Positions 1 to 6,713 of a stretch of DNA of 47,863 nt are shown here, one piece after another. A program made the translations under genes and the position numbers. Every line of letters starts with the position of its first letter. The first letter of the stretch is position 1. Below the pieces are notes generated by a model. The model had not been told where the DNA came from. It searched no databases and saw only the letters and a list, made by a program, of their open reading frames with translations. This stretch comes from an uncultured Prevotellaceae bacterium (GTDB lineage Bacteria; Bacteroidota; Bacteroidia; Bacteroidales; Bacteroidaceae), in NCBI GenBank assembly GCA_902785695.1, contig CACZZQ010000042.1:1-47863 (forward strand). Reading direction: 5' to 3'.

Positions 1-81
1 CGAAAATGAAGCACCTACTCTAAACGCAGGAGTGAGGTATCCGATAATGGTTCCTTTCTATACTCTTTTATATTAAATAGC

Positions 82-120
82 TGAGTCTCCCTGAAAAAGC
101 GACTTTTTCAGGGAGACTCA
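82..120. repeat. Perfect 18-bp inverted repeat, 3-nt loop
   Basis: Positions 82-99 and 103-120 are exact reverse complements around the loop CGA. Stem and small loop would form a very stable hairpin in RNA. There is no T-run directly after it on the plus strand, so it is a weak candidate for a Rho-independent terminator; it could equally be a remnant of a mobile element next to the repeats at 200-264. No gene is visible on either side within the window. Confidence 0.6.
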
Positions 121-133
121 TGCATAAATCGAT

Positions 134-264
134 TGAAAGAGTATTTCAACGGCGATGTCAAAGCGTATGGCCGGCATTGCCATATAGACGATTTTGCTAA
201 GTAATATAGTCCATTTTACAAAGTAATACAGACCATTTTAGTGAATAATATAGTCCATTTTACA
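134..264. mobile_element. Possible remnant of an IS21-like transposon end
   Basis: Three copies of a ~22-bp unit (AGTAATATAGTCCATTTTAC and variants) lie at 200-220, 221-243 and 244-264. Read from the right edge on the minus strand the first unit begins TGTAAAATGG. Multiple subterminal copies of a TG-starting terminal repeat are known for IS21-family elements. Immediately left, 136-202 can be read as the last ~22 codons of an open frame ending in IDDFAK and a stop, which may be the tail of a lost transposase or helper gene. I cannot match that tail to a family. Inference only. Confidence 0.3.
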
Positions 265-354
265 ATAAGACATCTATGCTCTGACATGACAATCGAGTAA
301 TCATGCCAATTCCAAACGGGGCGATTGCTCTTTAGTTTTATCTTTTAACACTTT

Positions 355-420
355 AACACGAATGGCCATAAATGACCCATGAGATTTGTCGAAGACCCAC
401 GAGAGCTCGCAGTAATTTTC
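355..420 (+). repeat. Dispersed intergenic repeat, family A, copy 1
   Basis: The block starts with CACGAATGGCCAT, then ATGACCCATGAGATTT, then AGACCCACGAG and GCTCGCAGTAA. The same series recurs at 5817-5945, where it carries an extra ~45-bp insertion, and part of it recurs inverted at 1327-1360. No open frame is conserved across the copies, so these are non-coding repeats. Confidence 0.6.
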
Positions 421-512
421 CATGAATAAATTATATGACAATTACATGGGCCGCTCGACCTCTGGTCGCTTGCCACCAACGGGACGCAAGAATTCATGGG
501 AATTATATGTTG
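421..512 (+). repeat. Dispersed intergenic repeat, family B, copy 1
   Basis: A ~90-bp element containing the hairpin CGACC-TCT-GGTCG (456-468), then CTTGCCACCAACGGGACGC and AATTCATGGGAATTATATG. Nearly identical copies lie at 5758-5808 (right half) and 12121-12210 (whole). A shortened form lacking the hairpin is at 12253-12302. Non-coding; function unknown. Confidence 0.65.
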
Positions 513-535
513 AAAGACAAAAACTTTAATAACTC

Positions 536-657
536 TTTCGCTCTGATTGAGACTGCGTCTCGGATGCTATGACTGCAGCCTTTTCCTTGTGAACAAGTTC
601 CCAGGCAAAAGGTCACAGTCACATCATCCATCCTTTCAGGATTCAATCAGAGCGAAA
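536..657. repeat. ~120-nt foldback element 1
   Basis: The outer arms 536-550 and 643-657 are perfect 15-bp inverted repeats. Inside are further nested pairings: GGATG (562-566) with CATCC (625-629), TGACTG (570-575) with CAGTCA (616-621), CCTTTTCC near 579-586 with GGCAAAAGG at 604-612, and a central CTTGT/ACAAG. It would fold as one long imperfect hairpin. A second element with the same layout but different sequence is at 5629-5754. From 658 to 894 I see no gene or further structure. Confidence 0.55.
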
Positions 658-894
658 GCAAAAACATTAAAAACTATGACGTTAGAACATATATAATATG
701 CTCTGTTGTGACTCATAGTAAGACCACGTTTTTCATGTTTTTGCTTCTTGAAAGTTTTGATATTCGTCAGAATATGTTTTGATGTTGGCAGGAAGATGGT
801 GGAAGTATACTTTCGACCAGATTCGTGGCAACAGCAAAACGAAGCACGCAGTGCCAAAACTTTCAAGAAGGTTATTCCGGTTTTTGTAAAAACG

Positions 895-926
895 AGGGCC
901 TGCGCTCCGTAAAAGAGGCAGACCCT
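895..926 (-). terminator. Terminator after small acidic peptide, copy 1
   Basis: On the minus strand the stem AGGGTCTGC pairs with GCAGGCCCT (one G-U pair), with an inner CTC/GAG pairing, and is followed by CGTTTTTAC. It lies 34 bp past the stop of the peptide gene at 960-1166. The same stem-loop follows the paralogous peptide at 6443-6480, so it belongs to the duplicated cassette. Confidence 0.7.
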
Positions 927-959
927 GAATTAATTGGTTATTGATAGTAGGAGAGCGGA

Positions 960-1166
960 TTACAAGTTCTCCTCTTCATCGTACTCTTCGTCTTCCCAGT
1001 CGTTGCGATAACGGCGGCGAGAATTGGCTTCAGTTGGAGCTTCCTCGTCATTACCTCTTTCAATGCCGGCATCACCTCCGACTTTAGTGATTGAGCTGCT
1101 CATCAATTTTGAGACCTCAATCTCTGTGATGGTGGTCTCCGGGGCTAAATATGTTGTTTTTTTCAT
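960..1166 (-). CDS. Small acidic-tailed peptide, cassette copy 1
   Basis: This 68-residue protein starts MKKTTYLAPET. It has a short amphipathic N-terminal half with a small Ser cluster (LMSSS), then an arginine cluster SRRRYRNDWE, and ends in a very acidic tail (EDEEYDEEENL). Its paralogue at 6511-6702 shares the N-terminal KKxYLxPE pattern and the tail pattern SRRRxRN-WEDEEYD-EE. Both follow a giant secreted protein on the same strand and precede the same terminator. I see no convincing signal peptide. Short proteins with this Lys-Lys-x-Tyr-x-x-Pro start are common in Prevotella and relatives; I know no established function. Inference: it may be a modified or exported peptide or an accessory of the adjacent surface protein. 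Confidence 0.7.
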   Translation of the reverse strand: MKKTTYLAPETTITEIEVSKLMSSSITKVGGDAGIERGNDEEAPTEANSRRRYRNDWEDEEYDEEENL

Positions 1167-1326
1167 ATTGCTTTATCTTATTATTTGTTTAACATGAATT
1201 TCCATGAATGACCATGAATTTTTCATTAATCTCTTTTCTGTCAAGAATTGGAGAATTTGAGAACTTCAATGCTTGTTTATTTTCAAACACGGATTACGCG
1301 GATTTACCGGATTGTCTATTCTCTAA

Positions 1327-1360
1327 TTACTGCGTACCTCGTGGGTCTTCGACAAATCTC
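1327..1360 (-). repeat. Family A repeat, inverted partial copy
   Basis: The stretch containing CTCGTGGGTCTTCGACAAAT is the reverse complement of part of the copy at 355-420. It lies in the 214-bp gap between the giant gene ending at 1381 and the small peptide starting at 1166. In the second cassette the equivalent gap is only 11 bp, so this gap appears to have been enlarged by repeat insertion. Confidence 0.55.
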
Positions 1361-1380
1361 TCTAATTCTTGATAAAGACT

Positions 1381-4300
1381 TTATTTCACGATCACCTTTT
1401 TGCCATTCTGGATATAGAGACCCTTCTGAGCCTTGTTTACACGCTGGCCCTGGAGGTTGTAAACAGAATTCTCAATTCTCAATTCTGAATTCTCAATTCG
1501 AGAAATGCCAGTTGTCTCACCACCCTCAATCCAGAAGTCTGCGATACGTGCGCCAGCCTCAGGATCCTTTGCCTTAATGTAGGCACGTGTACCCTTGATA
1601 GTGGTAGCACCACTTGACTTGTACAGCTTGTTGCTGGCAATAAAGTAGTCGCCTTCGGCAATGGTTGTTGAAGCTGCGTATGTGCCAACAAAGTCGAAGT
1701 TCGTTCCCTCAACCTTGGCTTCACCTGCCTTGATAGTAACGCCGTTGAAGATGAAAATCGTTTTATCAGTAGAAGTCTTCAGCAGAACAGGAACATTTGC
1801 CGAAATAGCAGGTGTTTCCATCATCGTGAAGTTTACAGTAGAGTTCTCACCGACTGCTTCTTCAGAGTACTCTGCAACAGCAACATCATCACCAAATGCC
1901 TCCTTCAGATTATTGTTATTCAGGTCGAAGGGCAATGATATGGTGTTCCAATTGCTCTTGTCAGTAGTGAAGGTGCGCTTCAATGTGACGTTGGCATTCT
2001 CAATATCTTCAGTATATGAAGAGCTGGCCTCATTCTCATCGATGGTTACGGCGATAGCTGATCCATAATAGTAGAGGTGGAAGTTATCCCAGATCACCCA
2101 GTCAGACCAAGTCTCACACTTAAAACCAATTTTCAGGTCTGCAGGCTGAGTAATCAGAGTCTGCACTTCGTTAGTGTAGAAAAGTTTACCCGTAGCGGGA
2201 TTCGTTTCTTGGAAGAAATAGTAAGAACCTGACATACCATTGGGCTGATAGACAGTCTGTTCGCCTAGAGTATAAGAAGACTCTCCATTGATATCACCCA
2301 TAGCAGGCTTGCCGCTGGCAATTGGTGTCGTGCTATATTCGTCTTTGATGTTCTTGATGGGCTGGTTCACGATACCGCAGAAGAGGTTGGTCTTGTCCTT
2401 GTCATCGCCATCATGGCGAGCAAAGCCTTGCAGCGTCACCTTATAAGTTCCTTTAGGCAGGTCAGCAATGGTTTGGCTTAATTCAAATACCTTGTGGTAT
2501 GCTTCGAAGTTGTGAGTGGCTATTCTCAACTCATGAGCACCTCCCCATTCTCCACTTGGATTATCAGGCCAAGAAGCCGTCCATCCAGTCGGATTAGTAG
2601 CAGTACCTTCAGTGAAGTGAGGATTCAAAATCATAAATGTAAGGTCGAAACATTTATCGTTAATGGGCTCAGCTGTTTTGACGTATGTCACCATAGCAGC
2701 TTTCAGGGTTGAGGTAGCTGTGGTAATGGTTCCTGCGGCAGTAGCGCCCTCAGCATCAGTGCTCTTAGCTGTAATGGCATCTCTCAGTGTGCCGTTAGCT
2801 GTATTGTCATTGTTCGACACGGCGGCAAGAGCATTAGCCTGATCCTTCAAGGTCTTCCAAGCTGCGTATGGAGCAACCATAGCTTCGGCTGTTGTAGCGG
2901 CCTCGTTCAGAGCTGTGGCAGCATCATTATATTCAGTCGATGTGCCATCTGCCAGAGTGTTATCTGTGATAACGCCTTGCAGATTTTCATAAGCAGGAAC
3001 AGGAATATCACCATCCTCAATGGCCTGAGCAGCTGCAAGTGCTTCAGTGTAAGCAACAAGTGCATTAGCCTTTGCAATAGCTTCCTCTTCCTCTGCAGTG
3101 AGCTGGCGAGCGTAAGTCAGCTTGAAGTTGTCGGCAACGAACCAACGACCAGTGAGAGGATTGATGTTCTTTACACCAAGTCTCAGTTCACCATCAATGA
3201 CTAGTATCTCCTCTGTGGTATAATTGGCTAAAACCTGGTTATTAGTTGCGCCATCTGTTGTAACGAGTACTCTCTTTTCGTCACTTGCCGTCATGCCATA
3301 AAGACCAGCATTTCCACCACCATTCCACGATGCGCCCTCTTCACCATTGGTAGAGTTCATCAAATCAGCACTGAGGGTGTAAGCACCACTGGGAAGGCTT
3401 GTTATGGTTTGATAGAAGTCAAAGAAATTACCGCTTGCGTTTTGGTCAGTTGTACTACCTGTCCAGTACTCAATGGTACCATCTTTATATGGATTGCCTG
3501 TCCAGCCATTGCCTCTCTTTTCAATGGTCCATCCGTCAATACTACCATCAAAGTTTGGATTGACAATCCAAGGACTCATGTCGCAACCATCGGCGGGCTG
3601 AGTCTGAGCCTTACATGCAGTAGCAAGGGCTGTCTTGGCAGCGTTCTTCTGCTCAGTAGACACGGCTGTAAGTGTACCTTCGTCGTATGCAGCCTGAATG
3701 GCAGCAATAGTTTCATTGGCAGCGTAGCTTGTCTGGCCTGCAGCGTCATAGATATTGGCGGCATCAAGGATAGTCTTTGCCTCGGCATAGTTGGCGATAG
3801 AAGCGGTGGCATTAGCAGTAGCGGTGGTCAGGGCCGTTGTTGCATCGGCAATACCAGCTAACGTAACTGACGTAGCATTGCCTATCTCTGTTTGCAAAGC
3901 AGAAAGAACGGTGGCGTTCATCTTTGCATTCTGGTCAACAGCATTTGCGGCTACTAAAGCAGCAGCGTATGCATTAATGGCCTGCATATTAGCAATGGCA
4001 GCAGCGTAGGTTTTGGAAGAGGTGTAGGCCTTGTTCTGATCGTCAACCATTGACTTCAGCGTGGCATAAACCGTAGCATCAATACTGCTTTCATATCCAT
4101 TGAATGTAGCCACCTCTGTTGCTAACTGTGTTTCGTATGCGGAGAGGTCGATACCGTAGAACGTCACCTTGAAGTTGTCGGCTGCAATCCAGTTGGCTGT
4201 AGTACTGACAGTCTTCAGACCGAAAATAACGTCACCTTCACCTGTAAACAGGAACTGTGTAGAGAAATGTTGTGGAACTCCATTGCCTGTTGAAAGGCTG

Positions 4301-5364
4301 GCAGTGTAGTCCGAACCATCAGCCGTGATGAACAGCAGAGCACCCGTAGTGGTTGCACTTGCGTTACCCTGGTTAACAGCAATGGCATCACAATCCAAGA
4401 GATATTTTCCTTCTGGTAGACCCGATACTGTCTGACGGAGATAACCATCGCCAATAACTCTGTTACCAGAATGCCAAGCCTCAATGAACTGGCTTATTAC
4501 AATACTACCATTGGTGTAGGCATTGTTATTCTGATAACCAATATTGGTAGCCTGTTGACCACTTACGTAGTTAGTTTCCCAACCATTAATGTTGCCAGTA
4601 GAGAAGTCAGGATTGGTTAGCACCCATTCAGTAATATCGCGAGGGTTGCTATTGGAGGCGATGGCCAGTTGATGTTCATAGCGATCCTGATGAAGGGTGT
4701 TATAGGCAGAATTAACTGCTTCCAATGTGGAACTGGTGTTGTTGTAAACAGAACCAGCATCATCAGTATTTACACCTTCGCTATATGCCTTCAGCAACTC
4801 ATTGTATAGTTTTACACGGGCATTAAAAAAAGTAAAGCTGGCATCCGTCAAAAACGCCCATTCACAGTTCCATCCTTCAGCATTGGCATCGGCATGTGCC
4901 ACGACACCCGTTGCATGGAAGCTACTATTGTAACCCCAGCACGCAGAAGAAGCATCACCGCCTGCGTCATGGATATGGTAGTAACCGTTGGGCATCTGCG
5001 TGAGACCGTAGTTCGTAGCATTTGCTCCATCAACATGCATAGCATCACCTACAATATTATTGCCTGATGTGAACACTTTGTTATTCCCTGAGCGGTCTTT
5101 GTTTGTAAAGGTAAAGCTTGAAGCATCACCTGTGAAAGTGAAGTCTCTGCCGTTGTCAGCCAAAATAGCAGTTGTGCTCCAGCTGAACCAAGCCTTTCCC
5201 TCTTGGAGGTACTTGCCTGAACCAACATTATACACTTTGTAATTCGTCCCTGACACAGGATTTTCACTAGTAATCGTTGGAGCTACCCATGACTGAGCAC
5301 TCACAAAACTAACTCCCCCTACTAAAAGGGCGAGCGTTGCGAATAATAGTTTTAGTTTTCTCAT
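1381..5364 (-). CDS. Giant secreted multidomain protein with C-terminal sorting-like tail
   Basis: 1327 residues. A signal peptide (MRKLKLLFATLALLVGG to VSAQ) predicts a mature start at Gln. An N-terminal segment near residues 40-60 (YKVYNVGSGKYLQEG) resembles beta-trefoil or RICIN-like starts. Three modules open with a W/F-x-x-NP-x-F...GW pattern (near 246, 600 and 910), typical of galactose-binding-like jelly-roll domains. They are separated by Ala-rich helical linkers. A beta domain follows near 1150-1280. The end (VYNLQGQRVNKAQKGLYIQ...KKVIVK) resembles the type IX secretion type A sorting domain. It is probably cell-surface or secreted, binding glycans or host/plant material. The promoter is at 5464-5494. 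The codons just before the tail consist of a heptamer array (1467-1501). It is paralogous in layout to 6714-11522. Exact ligand unknown. Confidence 0.85.
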   Translation of the reverse strand: MRKLKLLFATLALLVGGVSFVSAQSWVAPTITSENPVSGTNYKVYNVGSGKYLQEGKAWFSWSTTAILADNGRDFTFTGDASSFTFTNKDRSGNNKVFTSGNNIVGDAMHVDGANATNYGLTQMPNGYYHIHDAGGDASSACWGYNSSFHATGVVAHADANAEGWNCEWAFLTDASFTFFNARVKLYNELLKAYSEGVNTDDAGSVYNNTSSTLEAVNSAYNTLHQDRYEHQLAIASNSNPRDITEWVLTNPDFSTGNINGWETNYVSGQQATNIGYQNNNAYTNGSIVISQFIEAWHSGNRVIGDGYLRQTVSGLPEGKYLLDCDAIAVNQGNASATTTGALLFITADGSDYTASLSTGNGVPQHFSTQFLFTGEGDVIFGLKTVSTTANWIAADNFKVTFYGIDLSAYETQLATEVATFNGYESSIDATVYATLKSMVDDQNKAYTSSKTYAAAIANMQAINAYAAALVAANAVDQNAKMNATVLSALQTEIGNATSVTLAGIADATTALTTATANATASIANYAEAKTILDAANIYDAAGQTSYAANETIAAIQAAYDEGTLTAVSTEQKNAAKTALATACKAQTQPADGCDMSPWIVNPNFDGSIDGWTIEKRGNGWTGNPYKDGTIEYWTGSTTDQNASGNFFDFYQTITSLPSGAYTLSADLMNSTNGEEGASWNGGGNAGLYGMTASDEKRVLVTTDGATNNQVLANYTTEEILVIDGELRLGVKNINPLTGRWFVADNFKLTYARQLTAEEEEAIAKANALVAYTEALAAAQAIEDGDIPVPAYENLQGVITDNTLADGTSTEYNDAATALNEAATTAEAMVAPYAAWKTLKDQANALAAVSNNDNTANGTLRDAITAKSTDAEGATAAGTITTATSTLKAAMVTYVKTAEPINDKCFDLTFMILNPHFTEGTATNPTGWTASWPDNPSGEWGGAHELRIATHNFEAYHKVFELSQTIADLPKGTYKVTLQGFARHDGDDKDKTNLFCGIVNQPIKNIKDEYSTTPIASGKPAMGDINGESSYTLGEQTVYQPNGMSGSYYFFQETNPATGKLFYTNEVQTLITQPADLKIGFKCETWSDWVIWDNFHLYYYGSAIAVTIDENEASSSYTEDIENANVTLKRTFTTDKSNWNTISLPFDLNNNNLKEAFGDDVAVAEYSEEAVGENSTVNFTMMETPAISANVPVLLKTSTDKTIFIFNGVTIKAGEAKVEGTNFDFVGTYAASTTIAEGDYFIASNKLYKSSGATTIKGTRAYIKAKDPEAGARIADFWIEGGETTGISRIENSELRIENSVYNLQGQRVNKAQKGLYIQNGKKVIVK
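1467..1501. repeat. Heptamer array (AATTCTC)x5 inside coding sequence
   Basis: Five units of 7 bp (AATTCTC, AATTCTC, AATTCTG, AATTCTC, AATTCGA) lie in frame in the giant secreted protein gene. They encode the linker ENSELRIENS just before the C-terminal sorting-like tail. A like array occupies the same linker in the gene at the right end of the window (47751-47783). Confidence 0.85.
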
Positions 5365-5425
5365 GTTTATATTGTTTTTAGTTAGTGATAAATATGTTTC
5401 GTTATTGGTTATTTGTCGTTATAAT
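5365..5425 (-). promoter_or_regulatory. Conserved 5' leader of the giant-protein cassette, copy 1
   Basis: Reading the minus strand toward the start codon, ACGACAAATA, then ATAACGAAA, then AACTAACTAAAAA precede the ATG. The same order of blocks precedes the second giant gene (11523-11580). Conservation of the leader together with the signal peptide MRKLKLL suggests cassette duplication including the untranslated leader. It may affect translation or mRNA stability; the function is inferred. Confidence 0.5.
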
Positions 5426-5463
5426 GACCGTAGATGTGAGAACTTCCACGTAAATTTCGTTTG

Positions 5464-5494
5464 CAAATGTAGGGAAAAGAATTTAAAGTTGCAA
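5464..5494 (-). promoter_or_regulatory. Bacteroidetes-type promoter for the giant secreted protein
   Basis: On the minus strand TTG (5492-5494) is followed 20 bp later by TACATTTG (5464-5471), matching the -33 TTG / -7 TAnnTTTG consensus. It lies ~100 bp upstream of the start at 5364 and implies an untranslated leader of about 90 nt. Confidence 0.65.
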
Positions 5495-5628
5495 CTTTTT
5501 TTCCGATTTTCTTCTTTAATACATGAAAATTCGGGGTGTCTTAAACGCGAATTGCCACGAATTAACCATGAATTATAGGCTCACCAGTATAATCCTGCGT
5601 TTTCTTTTTCACAAAAACATCAAAAAAC

Positions 5629-5754
5629 TCTTTTACTGATTTGAATCTTTTCAAGATGACCGTTTGGTATTGATGGTGACTGCCTGTAAACGCGTTTACG
5701 TCATTCGCCATCAATACCAAACGTCGCATTTCATGCTATGAAATCAGTAAAAGA
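5629..5754. repeat. ~125-nt foldback element 2
   Basis: The outer arms 5629-5642 and 5741-5754 are perfect 14-bp inverted repeats. The inner arms 5661-5676 and 5708-5723 are a perfect 16-bp pair (CGTTTGGTATTGATGG). The centre carries the palindrome GTAAACGCGTTTAC (5686-5699) flanked by TGAC/GTCA. Size and layout match the element at 536-657, but the sequence differs. It directly abuts a family B repeat. No protein is encoded. Confidence 0.65.
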
Positions 5755-5757
5755 TTT

Positions 5758-5808
5758 CTGGTCGCTTGCCACCAACGGGACGCAAGAATTCATGGGAATT
5801 ATATGTTT
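5758..5808 (+). repeat. Family B repeat, copy 2 (right half)
   Basis: The sequence is essentially identical to 461-512, starting at TCTGGTCGCTTG and running through ATTCATGGGAATTATATG. The left half of the element, with the first hairpin arm, is missing; the foldback element 2 ends exactly where it would begin. Confidence 0.65.
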
Positions 5809-5816
5809 ATATCTTT

Positions 5817-5945
5817 AACACGAATGGCCATTAATGACCCATGAGATTTCTTGCGTCCTTCCAGTAGCAAGCGTCCCCCTTCGGGATGCCGAGCGGTCGT
5901 AAGACCCACGAGTGCTCGCAGTAATGACCTGCGAATTTTTCATGA
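5817..5945 (+). repeat. Family A repeat, copy 2 with internal insertion
   Basis: It starts AACACGAATGGCCATTAATG like copy 1 and later carries AAGACCCACGAG and GCTCGCAGTAATG. Between the shared blocks is an extra ~45 bp segment with CTTGCGTCC and CAAGCGTCC motifs. It ends in CATGAATAAA, as at copy 1. No gene. Confidence 0.55.
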
Positions 5946-5952
5946 ATAAAAT

Positions 5953-6055
5953 CTATCCATGTTGTTGATTGTATCTCTCAACCTCCTTACAGATATGCTC
6001 GTTTATGCTTTCCCAACTAACATCTTCAAACGTATAAGGCATTGGCTGAGGGTAT
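5953..6055 (-). pseudogene. Probable C-terminal remnant of an AbiEii-like toxin
   Basis: Directly after the stop of the DUF6922-type gene, a second frame stays open for about 35 codons (PYTFEDVSWESINEHICKEV, then ERYNQQHG and a stop). It resembles the last helix of AbiEii/nucleotidyltransferase toxins, which commonly sit just downstream of DUF6922 genes. The catalytic nucleotidyltransferase part is absent. I infer an internal deletion that left only the tail. The similarity is recalled from family patterns and was not computed. Confidence 0.35.
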
Positions 6056-6421
6056 TCAGGAGTTCCAAGGTGTCGGGGTAGACTGTCTGAAGTGATAGCA
6101 TCGGTATTGTTCAGGTTTTGTATGTGATATGGTGCAAAGAAACGAGAGGCAAACGGGATCGAGCGTACGCAACTGCTGACACTCTTGGACAATCTTGTCA
6201 AGTCCATAATAACGGTTGATAAGTCGCCAGTCATCCATTTGTCCGTATTCCATGACTCGCTGAATGATATAAGCAGCATGAGCATTCATCTGTAGTTGAG
6301 ATGCATCGACATCCCAAAACAGATTCTTTGAAAACTTATTGATGCATTCCTTGCTACTCATAACTGTTATGATTTGCAGTATTACGTTTGCAAAGGTAAG
6401 CATTAATTCCTTATCTTCCAA
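6056..6421 (-). CDS. DUF6922-like putative antitoxin
   Basis: 121 residues as drawn; a likelier start is Met21 (MSSKECINKFSKNLFWDVD), which gives ~101 residues, the usual size. Recognisable blocks are KNLFWDVD, HAAYIIQRVMEYGQMDDWR and LDPVCLSFL, then a C-terminal Tyr-rich end closing in PTPWNS. This matches the DUF6922 pattern of Bacteroidetes proteins normally encoded upstream of AbiEii-type nucleotidyltransferase toxins. It appears intact although only a toxin remnant follows. It sits between the two giant-protein cassettes on the same strand, with no visible promoter of its own. Confidence 0.6.
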   Translation of the reverse strand: MEDKELMLTFANVILQIITVMSSKECINKFSKNLFWDVDASQLQMNAHAAYIIQRVMEYGQMDDWRLINRYYGLDKIVQECQQLRTLDPVCLSFLCTISHTKPEQYRCYHFRQSTPTPWNS

Positions 6422-6442
6422 ATCTTTTCACCCAAAAAGACA

Positions 6443-6480
6443 TTCAGGGCCTGCGCTCCGTAAAAGAGGCAGGCCCTGAA
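6443..6480 (-). terminator. Terminator after small acidic peptide, copy 2
   Basis: A perfect 12-bp stem, TTCAGGGCCTGC (6443-6454) with GCAGGCCCTGAA (6469-6480), with an additional CTC/GAG pairing. On the minus strand it is followed by TGTCTTTTT. It has the same stem-loop as 895-926 and closes the second cassette. Confidence 0.8.
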
Positions 6481-6510
6481 TTCATGTGTTATTGATTGAA
6501 GGAGAGCGGA

Positions 6511-6702
6511 TTACCAGTCCTCCTCATCGTCGTACTCTTCGTCTTCCCATTCGTTGCGGCGGCGGCGAGATAGTACTTCACCATCTTTTTCTGCGTCATC
6601 CTCTTTCATTGTTACAGTAGGATTAGAAGTAGCTATCATTTGCTGTAACACTATCTTCTGGATGAGAATCTCGGGGCTTAAATATTTCTTTTTCATAATC
6701 AT
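6511..6702 (-). CDS. Small acidic-tailed peptide, cassette copy 2
   Basis: 63 residues, or 61 if started at the second Met (MKKKYLSPE). It shares the KKxYLxPE start, the arginine cluster (SRRRRNEWE) and the acidic end (DEEYDDEEDW) with 960-1166, while the middle differs (TVTMKEDDAEKDGE). It begins 11 bp after the stop of the giant gene at 6714 and is followed by the shared terminator, so the two genes are almost certainly co-transcribed. No signal peptide or membrane segment is evident. No function is known to me; the tight linkage suggests a role tied to the giant surface protein or its secretion. Confidence 0.75.
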   Translation of the reverse strand: MIMKKKYLSPEILIQKIVLQQMIATSNPTVTMKEDDAEKDGEVLSRRRRNEWEDEEYDDEEDW

Positions 6703-6713
6703 TGTCCGTTTAA

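Noticed and set aside
536-657. Integron attC site
   Set aside because: Size and foldback shape fit, but the conserved RYYYAAC/GTTRRRY cores are absent at the ends and no integrase is visible.
636-866. 76-codon minus-strand protein
   Set aside because: It begins in AT-rich gap DNA, runs into the foldback element and has an unusual Cys/His/Phe-rich composition without family features.
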